DNA of 64,000 nucleotides from Massospora cicadina (GCA_022478985.1 JAKSZP010000148.1:1-64000), one strand, 5' to 3'. Positions 1 to 11,731 are shown, counted from the stretch's first letter. The notes: generated from the letters alone by a model not told the origin. A program made the numbers and translations.

Positions 1-608
1 AATTGTTGCCAAAATTTCACAGAAGGTGTATTTTGTCAGAAGTTTGATAAAACTGAAATCCAGAAAATCTTAGGACAATTTTGCATGCCTTTATCGCAAT
101 TTCTGTACCTAAAATCCTCCCAATTGAGAGAGTATTTTGCCACCAATGAACCCAAGAAAATGTTTCAGTTGTAGGCCAAACTGAGGTGGTAAAATAGCTG
201 TTGAAATTTTGTGCTGGAATGTGGCCAGAGATGCCCTAGAGGTATAAATACTGGCGCCTGGCCTAATGAACATTATCTAATAAATAGCTTACAATAAAAG
301 TTTTATTTATTTCATCCTTTTCCCAGTTTTTATCTGAATCCTAACCTTGGAGAAGTGTTGACAATCTGGAAGGACTAAATCCATAGTTTGTATTGAAGCC
401 TGCCTCATAAGAAGTTCCTGAACATGAAGGGAAAATTACACCTGAAATCAGCTGGAAGTGTTGAGGCGAATTTAGTAGGCCTAGTGAGCTTTTTAACAGT
501 CTGAATACCATAAACTACAGGAACTATCAAGGATCAATCATCAGAACTTTGGCCCAAATAGAAATGCAGGATATCAATTTCAAAGCGAGCAATCCTCAGA
601 TTTTGACA
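1..608 (+). repeat. 5' LTR of element A (partial)
   Basis: Matches 6814-7422, the end of the 3' LTR. A TATA box (TATAAATA near 243-250) and AATAAA signals near 280 and 295 mark the promoter/R region. The last 250 bases carry the start of a gag-like frame that also appears in the 3' LTR and in the solo copy at 14254-16880. Identity to the 3' LTR is very high up to about 350 and falls sharply after that. Confidence 0.88.
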
Positions 609-2130
609 ACTGGTGCTCACTTAAACCTGGTGACACTTTCTGATATGGATTCCAGTAACCATTTTTGACAGATTTGGCCAGATGAAACAGCGACATCGAG
701 ATGGACACTAAAGACAAGGTCACCTTGGATTATTTTCCCAGTCACCAAGGCTCCACAGCTGGCACCTCCTTCACCCAAAATCTTGTCAAGATGGGGGAGC
801 TCATGCAGTAAAGCCAGTCGTTCTAAATAGGAATGAGGATGATGCTTTGAACAACGAGGAATTTTCAAAAATTTGAACAGTTGTGTCAATATTGCAGGCC
901 AGAAACACTGAAATTACTCAGGAAATTTGAGAACTCAGAATGCAATTATCAACTGCAAATTCTCAAGTAGATAAAATGGGCAAAAACATTAAAAGTATAG
1001 CGTCTAATCAAGATTTATCCAAAGAAAAGCCTGACAACCTCAAAAACAAAGCAGCTGATGCTCACCCAGTTTTGACATAAGAAAAGTAGGAAAAATCTCT
1101 GTCCATTAGTCCAAAAAAAAAGTTTGAAAAAACTAAGGGCTGAATTTAGGCATCAGAATCCAGTAGTTCAGAGCAATAATATGAAACCAAATCATTGGAA
1201 ATCGACACTGATGCAGAAACTAATATTTTGAACATCCGTTCTATGCCTAGAATACTGGCAGCAATCCTGACTCCAAATACTTCCCAACGGGAAAGAGGAC
1301 CAATTATGGGCTATGAAACACTAAGACGTTTAAGAAGAAGTACAACCCTGTGCCTGAAACAGGGAGAGATGACTTCAAACCATTGAATTTACCAAAGTTT
1401 GATAAGGATGGAAATGTTCATTCTTTCCTCAATTTATGTGAATAAGCAATGAGAGGAGCATCAGACCATGCAAAAAGGTTTGGCACTGATTAACTCACTC
1501 CATGCCCATAGCTGTGACCTCGTTATGCCCTATTTGGGCGACGATTGGTCCTATATGGATGCCAAAAATTGCAATAACAAAACAGTTTGGAGGGCCTGAG
1601 AAACTAGAAAACTGAAAAAGAGAGCATTTTGTTATTGAATTTAAGTAGAATGAGACTATTAAGGACTTTGCGGATAGATTCTTCCATGAGGCACAAGTTC
1701 TGCGTGGGTGAAATGCAATAGATAAGTTTGAAGCCAATATTGCATTGGATCACGTAATTATGCCCTTCTGTGCACTGCACAATGTCATGTTACCTGCATT
1801 CAATGGAAGCTTGGAAATCCAAGAGCTTACCAATTACTTGAGAAGCTGTTCCCGTAATTTCAACACACCTAATTGGGCCAAAGGTCAGAAAAAACCCCGA
1901 TGTTTGGGCCCAAAAAACAACACTATGTCTGAACAGGGGAAAAATATCGAAATATGAACCAAAAATTCGAGAAAAGACAGCAAACAAGGCCGATTACATG
2001 TCACAAATGTGGTCAAATAGGGCACTTTGCTAGCCAATGATACAGACAGTCCAACAAAAAGCCTGGGGTCAATTTTTCTCTAGAAATTAACAGCGACAGT
2101 GAGGCGGGAAAAGAACAGGTGGAGTAGAGG
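609..2130 (+). pseudogene. gag remnant of element A
   Basis: Gag-like coding traces continue from the LTR into the internal region and end near a retroviral-type zinc knuckle at 1999-2040 (C-x2-C-x4-H-x4-C spacing). The last cysteine position of the knuckle is a TGA stop. The piece upstream contains charged, Lys- and Asn-rich stretches in several frames with many stops. Zinc knuckles of this type bind the element RNA in Gag nucleocapsid. The order fits an ordinary gypsy gag, but the gene is not translatable. Confidence 0.65.
611..620 (+). promoter_or_regulatory. primer binding site of element A
   Basis: TGGTGCTCAC lies two bases after the LTR terminal CA, the expected place for a tRNA primer site starting with TGG (complement of the tRNA CCA end). 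The same ten bases occur after the left LTR of element E (47711-47720), and a near match (GGGTGCTCAC, minus strand) follows the right LTR of element D, so these three families probably use the same tRNA primer. Which tRNA was not determined. Confidence 0.7.
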
Positions 2131-3300
2131 CGGAATGCTCTAACTTCACATAATTTTCAAACCATTCCACCTGACCCTGATGAGCTCTTTAGGGCTGAAG
2201 ATGTTGCTAAAGATAACCTCCACCATATCGTGGCTAATGATGTTATGATGGTCACTACTTGGGACACAGCAAAAGCAACTAAACCCTTAAAAATTACAAA
2301 GGAAGCCCAAACTGAAGTATCAAAACCCTGCGCAAAGCAAATTATTGACCAGGGTTTAGACCTCCAACACAGATGTTCGACCAACCTACCTAAACTTAAC
2401 AATGTTCAAGTAGCCATTCCCATGAAGACCTTAACAGACAACTTCCCAGATATTTGCTTAAGCCTGAAATCACACCTGGAATTGGGCAGCAATCACATCA
2501 TTCATACAACTAATACCTCTGAAAAAACTCTGAATGTACTTATGTGGACATAGCAGTAAACAAGGTGCGATTTGGGCCATTGTTGATAGTGGTGCTCCTA
2601 TCAATATAGTCAGCACAAATTTGGTTAAAAACTGAAAATTGCGCCTGATGTTGCCCACTGTCAGGAATATGGAACCGCTGGAGCGCATACAACCAAATCA
2701 CTGGGCGCCTAAAGTACCCTACCACTCAGATTTGGATCCATTGTAGTAACAGCACCTGCCATAGTGTTGCAAATACAAACTATGATATCCTAATCGGTAC
2801 TGATTTCCTGAGATGATATGGAGTTGTTACCAATCATAAGGATGATACTTTCACCATTTTGGGCCATGCTATTCCACTTTACTATAACCGTGATAAGGCA
2901 GTTGAGAAAAAGAAATCCAGCCTATTCATAAATCTGGCCCACAAAGATGGGGTCGTCCCAAAAGAGTGTTCCAAAGCTCAGTCAAAGATAAAACCACTTC
3001 CCACTTAGATTGATGAGTCAAATGGCATTCCACTTCAATCAAATCAGACCATCACTATACCATCCGGAGAACAAGTAATCATCCTGACAGGACTAACAAT
3101 TAATATCTGGAAGGCCTTTACGGTGAAATATATCAATTATGGTCTAAAACTTGATTTGAACCAAACATTGCCCCTGGTATTATCATTCTGGGCCACGGAG
3201 AAATACATATCTTATGTGAAAACCTGAAAAAATGGCCCATCTTCATCAGGCAACATCAAACAATCGCTTTTCTGCCTCTGTTCCCTACCACGGAAATTCA
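2130..3300 (+). pseudogene. protease region of element A
   Basis: An aspartic protease active site appears at about 2585-2593 as D-S-G followed by A-P-I-N-I-V. DSG or DTG is the retropepsin catalytic triad. The frame differs from the ORF just upstream (2230-2553), so at least one frameshift has occurred. Downstream, up to the RT, lies a spacer domain of about 250 codons that elements D and E also show. Several stops are visible. The protease would cut the Gag-Pol polyprotein. Confidence 0.65.
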
Positions 3301-3453
3301 CTCATTCCATGAGTTTGGAACTTTTGTTTAATTAGGGCTCCCCAATAAGGACCAACTCAGCATAAATAATTTTGTCCCTATGGCAAATTAAGCAACCTGA
3401 CCAACTCTGAGAAAGGCCAGGCTCAAAGTTATTCACTAATAATTGGGAAATAT

Positions 3454-4800
3454 TTGCACAAGATGATTTTGACTTGGGTTATGCTTGTGGTTTCACCCAC
3501 AAAATTGATATTGGAGATCATGTACCTATTCAATTATGCCCAATTAGATGCTCAAAATTATCAGAAGAATCAGTATCTTAAGGAGATTAAGGAACTCCTC
3601 AATCGTGGCATGCTAGTCCTTTCAAAAAGTCCATGGGTAGCACCAATTTTAATAGTTAAGAAGAGGGATGGAAGCAACCGAGTAGTCATTGACTATTGGA
3701 AGTTAAATAACATCACAAAGAAGGACTAGTACCCGCTGCCATGAATTGACAATGCCTTGGATAGGCTAGGGGGCGCGAATTTCTTCTTGGCAATGGATCT
3801 TATCAACGGATATTGGAAAATAGATCTTCCTGAAGAGGAGCGTGAGAAATGTGCAATCATAACCCAAGAGGGCCTATTCCAGACGACGAGAATGCTCAGG
3901 GGCTCTGCAACGCCCCAGCCACATTCCAACGGGAAATGAACACAATCCTGGGAGATTTAAAATTGTCATGTGTACTAGTGTACCTTGATGATATCAACGT
4001 TTTCAGCCACACTTTTGACGACCACCTGGAACACTTAAGGGAGTTTTTCAAAAGGCTAGCTACTGCAAACTTAAAAATCAAGCCCAGAAAATGTCAGTTT
4101 TTCAAAAACCAACTGGAATACCTCGGAATTATGATTGATAAAGTGGCTTCTGGCCCCAACCCTCTAAGTTGGATGCCATCTCCAAAATGAAACGGCCCAA
4201 ATCCAAGCGCAATATTCAAGTATTCCTAGGCATGATTGGGTACTATTCCAATTTATTGCCAACTTCACACAACTTGTAGAGCCGCTTTTCTATCTGCTTA
4301 AAGATAAGGTCCCATTCTATTGGACTTCAGCTCATCAGGATGCGTTTGACCAACTCTGATTGGCCCTATTAAGTGCGCCTGTTTTTTGATACTCAGACTT
4401 TGATTGCAAATTTATCATCCAAACTGATGCATCCTGAACAGCAGTGGGGGCCATGTTATCCAAAGTTGGAGAAGACGGTGAAGAACATCCAGTTGCCTTT
4501 GCTAGTTGGACCTTAAAAGTTCACAAAAGGAACTACATGGTGATGGAATGAGAATGCTTAGCTGTCATATATGCTTGCAGGCAATTCTGGGTCTACATTC
4601 TTGGTACTCATTTCAAAGTTGTTACCTATCATGCTTCCCTAAGATGGTTGAATAACTTAAGAGAACCTGAGGGCTGATTATCCCGCTGGGCATTAAATCT
4701 TTAAGCCTATGACTACACCATTGAGCATCAAGCGGGGGCAAAACACCAAGATGCTGACTGTCTATCCCAACTACCCACCATTGCAACCCTTAGTTGGGCC
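3454..4800 (+). pseudogene. reverse transcriptase and RNase H of element A
   Basis: RT blocks in order: a VIDYW-K-LN block near 3690, the G-A-NFFLAMDLINGYW block near 3770, LCNAPATFQ near 3905 (after a frameshift) and the catalytic YLDD at 3981-3992. RNase H follows at about 4420-4780 with a T-D-A-S core, an ECLAV block and a DADCLSQLP tail. Stops occur where Arg codons are expected, for example in the TDAS and ECLAV blocks (TGA). This is the only one of the six gypsy copies in the window in which all four YxDD residues remain. Confidence 0.85.
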
Positions 4801-6312
4801 ACCAATGAGTTGTTTATTAAAATGATCAGCGGAGAGTATCAGGATGAGCCTGAATCTGTCCAAAAAATATTATAGGATCTACGAAAGAATACACCTATCA
4901 AAAACGGGATGCTTTACAAAATCTTCAAGGACAAAAAGTTTATTTTCCCAGAACCATCAGCCCAAACAGACCTAATAATGGCAGCACATAAGACCATAGG
5001 GCATGGCAGATTCAAGAAAACAAAAGAGCATCTGAAGCAATTTTACTACTGGGAGTCAATACATTTTGACATCTAAGAAGCGCTAGAATGCTGTGCAGAG
5101 TGCCAATGTGAAAACTGTTCCAAAAAAGCACATCTTACCAGCTTGTTTGGCCCAACTTTGCCTGACACACTGTATCTATCAATGTTGTTGGCCCACTTCC
5201 AACAAGCAATACAAAGGCCAAGTACATAATTGTATCCATCGACCAATTGACCAAATAATTGAGGCCAAGCAATTTGGGAAGCTGGAGCAGCAACCACCGC
5301 CAAGTTCATACTTTAAAACATCATCCACAAACATGGATGCCCCCAGGTTATTCTGACCAATAACAGAACCAACTTTACCACCAATGTACTTTCCAAGCTC
5401 AACCAATTAATGGGAGTATGAGGTGTGCTTTCTGCTCCCTATCATCCCAAAACTAATGGGACTGTTGAGCGTTCAAATGGGATGTTGGTGAACATTATCC
5501 AGAAATTAACCTTGATTAAACCATCCAAATGGAGTACATATCTAAGTTCATCAGTCTTCGCCTACAATATCCCCTACCATTCTTCAACCAGGATGTCTCC
5601 ATTTCAAATATTATATGGTAGACACCCAGCCCTACCAATGCTGCTATATTCAGCCCTAGATGATCCCGGTGAAAACACTTACCATCAGTATGTTGAGAAT
5701 CTTGCAGATGCTTTAATAAAACTACAAGCTCAAGCCTTCAACAACAGTTTTGCTAAGAAAAAAGCCTGACATCAAAAGGATTAGAGAATTGCTACTTACT
5801 GGCCTAATTCAAAGTTAATAACAAAGTTCTATTTTGCAACACCCATGGATTGGGCTGAATGCAAAAGTTAGATCGCATCTGGGTTGGGCCATTTGAAGTG
5901 ATTGAGAAAACATTTAAGTTCATATACACCATCAAGGATATTAGGACCAGCCATATATACAACTGAGTCCATGCAAAATTCCTAAGAAGGTTTAAAATAG
6001 TGGGCTGATTAAGAAAAGAAAAGGTTAAAAAACATAAAAACACAAATACAAAACCAAAAATAAAAAACAAAAAAGCAAAAAATACTTATATAATAGTTTT
6101 ATTCTAGTTAATATTTTAGTTCGCACTTGAGGCTGGGGAGAGGATCCAACTTCAGACTTGATGGGCATTTGGCCCATCATACTTCAGACTTATTGGCCGT
6201 TCAGCCCAAAGTTACCAGTTATAAAAACCAACTCTATTCTCATTGGGCGTTTGGGCTGATGAAAAAAGACCAATGTAGGCTAATCAGGAATCTTAGGGCT
6301 TATGTTTGAGTC
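4800..6312 (+). pseudogene. integrase of element A
   Basis: Zinc-binding N-terminal part near 4985-5110 (H-x-H then C-x2-C), then the catalytic core. The first catalytic Asp is Asn (INVVGPLP, codon 5181-5183) and the second is also Asn (TNNRTNF, codon 5359-5361); the Glu in NGTVERSN (codon 5467-5469) remains. Both Asp changes fit CpG to CpA transitions. The ORF at 5425-5769 is the longest open part. A PFEVIEK-like GPY/F block near 5896 marks the C-terminal domain. No chromodomain was seen. Confidence 0.8.
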
Positions 6313-6325
6313 AAGAAGGGTGAAA
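6310..6325 (+). promoter_or_regulatory. polypurine tract of element A
   Basis: The purine-rich run AAGAAGGGTGAAA lies directly before the 3' LTR start TGTCAGG. This is the expected plus-strand primer position. Confidence 0.65.
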
Positions 6326-7422
6326 TGTCAGGTTCTGGTGGTTGACTTGGAAATTAACCTTTGACAACCATCATATCGTGCTGATTACCCTTTCAATGCT
6401 TGAGCTAACACATATATTCTCACCTCAAAGCCTATTGCAATCATACAATTTGGGCCAAATAACAATGATAATTTGATCAAGTATTTTAGCAGAGCACTCA
6501 ACACAAATACTCTCGCATATTATGGCCATTTTCCTATGCATCAAAGCTCAGCAATTAGTCCCAATTATTGGAAACAATCAACTTAATTGTATACAAAACT
6601 TTTTGGGGATGACCTGAAGTTAACGTCTGAAAATCCCATGGACTTCAGATGAACGAAAAACGTAATTATTTTCCTGCCTTAAGGCGAAATTCATATGTTG
6701 ATCCGCGTAATTGGCATGATAGCACTTGCGTGGACTGCCCAAAAGGGGTTACCAATTGCTATTGAGGAAGAGGCCTGCTGACATCCCAATTAGGGGTGCA
6801 TCATTTACTTCAATTGATGCCAAAATTTCACAGAAGGTGTATTTTGTCAGAAGTTTGATAAAACTGAAATCCAGAAAATCTTAGGACAATTTTGCATGCC
6901 TTTATCGCAATTTCTGTACCTAAAATCCTCCCAATTTTGAGAGTATTTTGCCACCAATGAACCCAAGAAAATGTTTCAGTTGTAGGCCAAACTGAGGTGG
7001 TAAAATAGCTGTTGAAATTTTGTGCTGGAATGTGGCCAGGAGATGCCCTAGAGGTATAAATACTGGCGCCTGGCCTAATGAACATTATCTAATAAATAGC
7101 TTACAATAAAAGTTTTATTTATTTCATCCTTTTCCTGGTTTTTATCTGAATCCTAACCTTGGAGAAGTGTTGAAAAACTGGAAGGACCGAATCCCCCAGA
7201 TAGTATTGAAGCCTGCCTTAGAAGAAGTTTCTAAACACAAAGGGAAAATTACATCCAAAATCGGCTGGAAGATTTAAGGTGAATTTAATAATCCTAATGA
7301 GTTTTTAAATGGTCTAAATAATGTAAACTACAGGCACTAACAAGGATCAATCATTGGAACTTCAGCCCAAATAGACATGCAGGATAACAATTTCCAAGCG
7401 AGTGATCCTCAGATTTTAAACA
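6326..7422 (+). repeat. 3' LTR of element A
   Basis: 1097 bp, starts TGTCAGG and ends CA. TATAAATA at 7055-7062 and AATAAA at 7091-7096 and 7105-7110 are the likely promoter and polyadenylation signals. The part after about 7170 carries a gag-like frame shared with the 5' LTR and the solo LTR at 14254-16880. Confidence 0.9.
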
Positions 7423-7664
7423 TGGCACCAGGATGTGCAAGATATGATTATTTACATCATCATCACTCTTGCTGCAGTGCATAAAGACTGGCCTGGGCCT
7501 CCATTGGGCGATATTGAGCCCCACACTGCTGATTCCCCCACTCCCTTACTATCCACCTGGGCCTGAACTTTGGTAAATTTTGATGTATCTGAGGAGCCCC
7601 CTGGCCCACTTCCCCCTCCGCCACTGTCATATAACAGTTTTCCATTGACAGCCTGGTTGGCCTG
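7423..7664. other. spacer between elements A and D
   Basis: About 240 bp that matches neither LTR family. It is the left flank of element D; the matching right flank starts at 22711. A minus-strand open stretch encodes a Gly/Ser-rich peptide, but nothing supports a gene. Confidence 0.4.
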
Positions 7665-8235
7665 TGTTATAATTTGGTGATATACCAGAGATACGCCAAA
7701 GGGGTTTTTGTGCAGGGTTGAGCCCACTGAGCAATAGAACAGACAATATATATATTGTCATTCCTTGGAACACACTTAAATGTATATATAATAATATGGA
7801 GCAGTTGCCCTGACAACACTTCTTTATTTAAACTTAATAATTACAGCAGATCCTCGCTACTCCGCTCTCTTTTTCCTATGCACAATCCTCCCCCTTCAGT
7901 TGTCTCATCTTGCTTATATAATAGTGACTTTGGATGATATCGCTCTCTTGGCTTAGACCTATTTGGTTCCGCCATATTCTCATTGGCTCTGGTAGAGTAT
8001 GTTTTATTAAATTCTCAATCGCCTTAGTTTGAGGTGATCTACTCAATATTTGTTGAATGTTGACATCACCTTATTACCTTATTTGGAGGCGATCCAATAT
8101 CTACCCTTTCCAACCCAATATTGCTTCATCTCAAGGCGCTCAAATCATCATAACTATTAATTATGGTTGGCGGATTATAGCCAATCCACCGTGTCTATTT
8201 TGGGCTTATCATCCAGTTTTATCAGAATCTTGACA
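7665..8235 (-). repeat. 3' LTR of element D
   Basis: 571 bp, TGTTATAATT on the plus-strand left end and TTGACA on the right end. It contains the uninterrupted counterpart of the site hit by element C in the other LTR (around 8095-8103). A purine tract (TCAAGGGGGAGTAA on the minus strand) abuts it at 8236-8249. Confidence 0.88.
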
Positions 8236-9480
8236 TTACTCCCCCTTGACTGGACAATAAGTCTCATATTGTTTATATTCACGGAGGAACACTGCATGCA
8301 CTCAGTTAATAATATGACCGCTTGAGGGGTCCTTGATAGTATAGGCTTCAACACCTGTTTTCTCAATAATTTCAAAGAGACCAATCCAGATACTGGTCAA
8401 TTTGTGCTTTCACCCAAACCCATGTTGGTCATGGAATAAAACCATATCCCCATCTTTGAACTGAGCTAGTCTGTTACGCTGTACCTGATCAGCAGCCTGA
8501 TTCTTTGTCTTCTTGGATAAGATGAATGAGTATGCTTTGGTTTGCAGCTTGATCAGCGTATTTTTTAGGTTGATCAAGTAGCTTTGAGAATCCATTCCGC
8601 TGGTATCTTCCATGCAGGCATAGAACAGTGCGGGTAGAGCAGGGTGCCATCCATATAGTAATTGAAAATGACTTTTTCCATGGCAAAATGATAAAATATT
8701 GTAAGCAAAGATGGCTGTGGATATGAGGAGCTCCAATCTAAAGGTTAATCCATTACTAATTTCTGAAGTATGTTCACTAAGGTTCCATTAACTCGCTTGA
8801 CAATCTCATTAGACTCAGGGTGATATGGGGTTGTCAAAACCCCGAGGATGGCCATCAGTTCATTGAGCTTGGGTAAAATGTGGGAGGCGAAGTTGGTTCC
8901 ATTATCAGTAAGGATGAACTGAGGATAGCCATGTCACTGAATTATACATTCCATCACGAACTTTGTCACAGTGACTGCCCCCAAATTGTTTATTGTCCTT
9001 GCCTCAACCCACCTGGTTAAGTGGCCAATCACCACCAAAAATTTACTTGTACCGGTTTGCTCCAGTCAGCAGGGGCCCCATGACATCAATAGAAACTGTA
9101 TGCCAGGCAAAGTGAGGTTTCACTAACTGATATAAAGTCTTTTGGCGGAAGGGCTTCTTTACTTGGCACTGGTGGCAGCAGGTCTCGTCTTGATAATGTC
9201 AAAATTTAATGCTTTCTCAGTATTACTGAGGTTGTAACAATTTCAGGGTCTTGCATACTCCACCATGTCCAACTGCTTGGTGTGCGCTCATAATAATATT
9301 TGGTTGGCAGAAGGTCTTGAGATATTCATGGTGGTGTCCCCTATCCGCTTATACAATTCACCGGTCTTCTGGGAAGTATTAGTCCTTATTCTGTCTAATA
9401 CCTTGATGACTTGAGCCAGTTAATGATCATATTTTCCGCTGATCATCTTATAAAGCATTAAATTGCTGAGATTCGCCATA
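8236..9480 (-). pseudogene. integrase of element D
   Basis: Read on the minus strand: a C-x2-C zinc block and HTVSIDVMGPLL with the first catalytic Asp near 9070-9190, TDNGTNF with the second Asp near 8900, and a [14 protein letters not shown] block with the catalytic Glu near 8800. The C-terminal part (8410-8736) is open for 108 codons and matches the same part of element A (IKLQ and AY motifs). Interrupted by stops between blocks. No chromodomain seen. Confidence 0.78.
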
Positions 9481-10800
9481 ACAGCAAAGATTAGCAATCT
9501 TGATAAGCAATCTGTATCTTGGTGTTTTACTCCGGGTTGGTGAAGGATTTCAAAGTTATGAGCCTGCAGCTTAAGAACCCATCACGCTAGACGCCCCTCA
9601 GGCTTCTGAGATTCTGCAACCAGCACAACGACGCATGATCCATTACGATTTTAAACTTTACTTTATGCAAATATACCCTGAATTGCTTGTATGAGTAGAT
9701 CACCACTAAGCACTACTTCTTGATCATGGTGTATTGCGTTCAAGGCAGTTCAAGCTATGACTGCTGTACACAACCGTATGCTCCTCCCCCTCATTGTCTT
9801 TTTTGATAGAACTAACCAACGGCGGAAAGAGACTCATCCATCTGAAGATAAACTCTTTTATAAAATTAGATAATGTAGCACTGGCGCGCCGATTAATGCC
9901 ATCCAAAGTGTATTAAAGGAGCATTGGCGACGTTCTGTCCATTCAAACGCGGCATTTTTTTAAGTAACTCAAACAGTGGTCCTCCAATACAGCTGAAGTT
10001 GGGAATAAAGCATTGGTATTAATCGATTATCCCCAAAAATACCTGTGCATTTCATTTGCTTCTTGGCGAGGTCATTTTCTGAATAGCTTCCACTTTGGCC
10101 AGTTGAAGTTGTAGCCCCTTTGCATACTACTACAAACCCTAGGTACTCCAGCTGGTCTTTTAATAAGTGGCATTTTAGGGCTTGATTTTAATGTTGGCCT
10201 CAGAAAGACAGCGGAAGACCTCCTCCAGATGGGTAATATTCTCAGAGAACGTATATGAAAAAACATTGATACCATCAAGGTAAATAAGGAACACAACAGC
10301 TTCAGGTCACCAAGGATGGTATCCATGGCCAGTTGGAACGCGGCTGGGGCGTTACACAGCCCTTGTGGCATATGGGTTGGTTGATAAAGCCCTTTGGATG
10401 TGATAATGGCGCATCTCTCTTGTTCTGCCGCAGGCAACTCAATTTTCCAGTAGCCTGATACCAGTTCATTACCAAGAAGTAACGAGCTCCACCTAACTGA
10501 TCCAGGGCATTGTTGATCTGCGGCAAGGGGTATGAGTCCTTTTTGGTAATACTGTTGATCTTCCAGTAGTCTATCACAACCCAGTTGTACCATCCTTCTT
10601 TTTGACAATTAGAATGGGTGACGCCCAAGGACTCTTTGATAATTCAAGCATCCCTTGCTCCAGCAGCTTATCAATTTCCTCAGTGATGATTTATTCAGCT
10701 GCTCTTGATTGGCGGATCAGTTGTGACCTGATGGGAGGATGATCTCCAGTGTACAACTGATGGACCAACCCTGAGCGCACCCAAAATATAGTCATTGATG
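9480..10800 (-). pseudogene. RT and RNase H of element D
   Basis: RT blocks on the minus strand: VVIDYWKINSITKKDSYPLP near 10500-10580, GYWKIELP near 10440, LCNAPAAFQ near 10340. The catalytic motif at 10271-10282 reads YLDG, so the second Asp is lost. Two overlapping frames (10072-10608 and 10302-10628) show a frameshift in the middle of RT. RNase H traces (EEHTVVYSS, CLVVIYSYKQF) are at about 9690-9800. The product cannot have been active as it stands. Confidence 0.82.
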
Positions 10801-11711
10801 GCGAAAATCTCCTAATATTTTTGAAAAAAAGCTATTGCTCAATCTTTCTGTGTTTTTGATAACCTCATTAATTCATTGCGTGGTACCACAGTCATTACGA
10901 TGAGCTGTGGTTTGATAATTAAACCAAATTCATCCAGCGACCCAAACTCATGAACCTGAAGGACCTCCTCAACAGGGATCAAGTGCAGATACGCCACTAT
11001 TTTGTGTCAGCAGATCTGCAGTAGTTCATTTTGTAGGTTCGCTAGTAGAACCTTGGTCTTTCCATGTCGCGGTAATATAATGCCTGGAGCCACATGGGGC
11101 TCCAGCTGCAATTGCTGATATGACCCAATGACCTCCTCATAAAGCCCAGCTGGTACTTCCACATCTAACTCCGTGTTTATTATGACTTGATGTCTGGAGA
11201 GGATGGATATAGACCCAGCAGCTATGAGAGGCAACTCTTGATACTCATATATCTGCTGATGGAGGGCCCAGGTTTTCCTCTTTAATCAATTGTAATGCAC
11301 TGGAATTACACCATTACTATAGGCGAGGTTGACATGTCCCATATGCACCAGATCCATTGGTGCTCCGCTGGAGGTGAAACAAATTTGGATCCGCTGCCCC
11401 AAAATTTTGAAGGTATCCTCTGTCATATTGATGACAGCAGCAAAGTGTTGCATAAACGCAATTCCAATTAGCAGGTCATAATGACTGTTTTGTAGTACAA
11501 TCACTGGAACTACAATAACAATTGACCCAAACCACAAAAGGAGCGCACTGTATGCTCCCTCAGAGACCATGTTTTCTGCGCCCGCAGTATAGCACACCAT
11601 ACGATGTTCTATATCAGGTTTTAGCGTCAACTTTACCACCAACTTAGTGAAAACTATGTTGAACGGGGCACCCATATCTATTATTGTGCAGACTCGGGTT
11701 TTTACTACCAC
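10800..11711 (-). pseudogene. protease and spacer domain of element D
   Basis: The ORF at 11286-11711 (141 codons) carries a retropepsin-like block I-I-D-M-G-A-P-F-N near 11670-11680. The usual Thr or Ser of DTG/DSG is Met, the change expected from ACG to ATG at a CpG. A later ILQNSHYDLLIGIAFM block matches the LLIG region of retropepsins. The ORF at 11007-11234 corresponds to the protease-RT spacer found also in A and E. Confidence 0.72.
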
Positions 11712-11731
11712 AATGACACAGTATGTACATT

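Larger units (their letters stand above)
1..7422 (+). mobile_element. Ty3/gypsy retrotransposon A, degenerate
   Basis: LTR retrotransposon with a 5' LTR (cut by the window edge, ends at 608), a gag-protease-RT-RNase H-integrase order on the plus strand, a purine tract and a 3' LTR at 6326-7422. LTRs begin TGTCAGGTTC and end in CA. The internal part is about 5.7 kb, a normal length for an autonomous gypsy element. The coding frame is broken by many stops and frameshifts, so the copy is dead. Because the left flank lies outside the window, the target duplication cannot be checked; the five bases after the 3' LTR are TGGCA. It is related in protein and primer-binding site to elements D and E. 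Confidence 0.9.
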
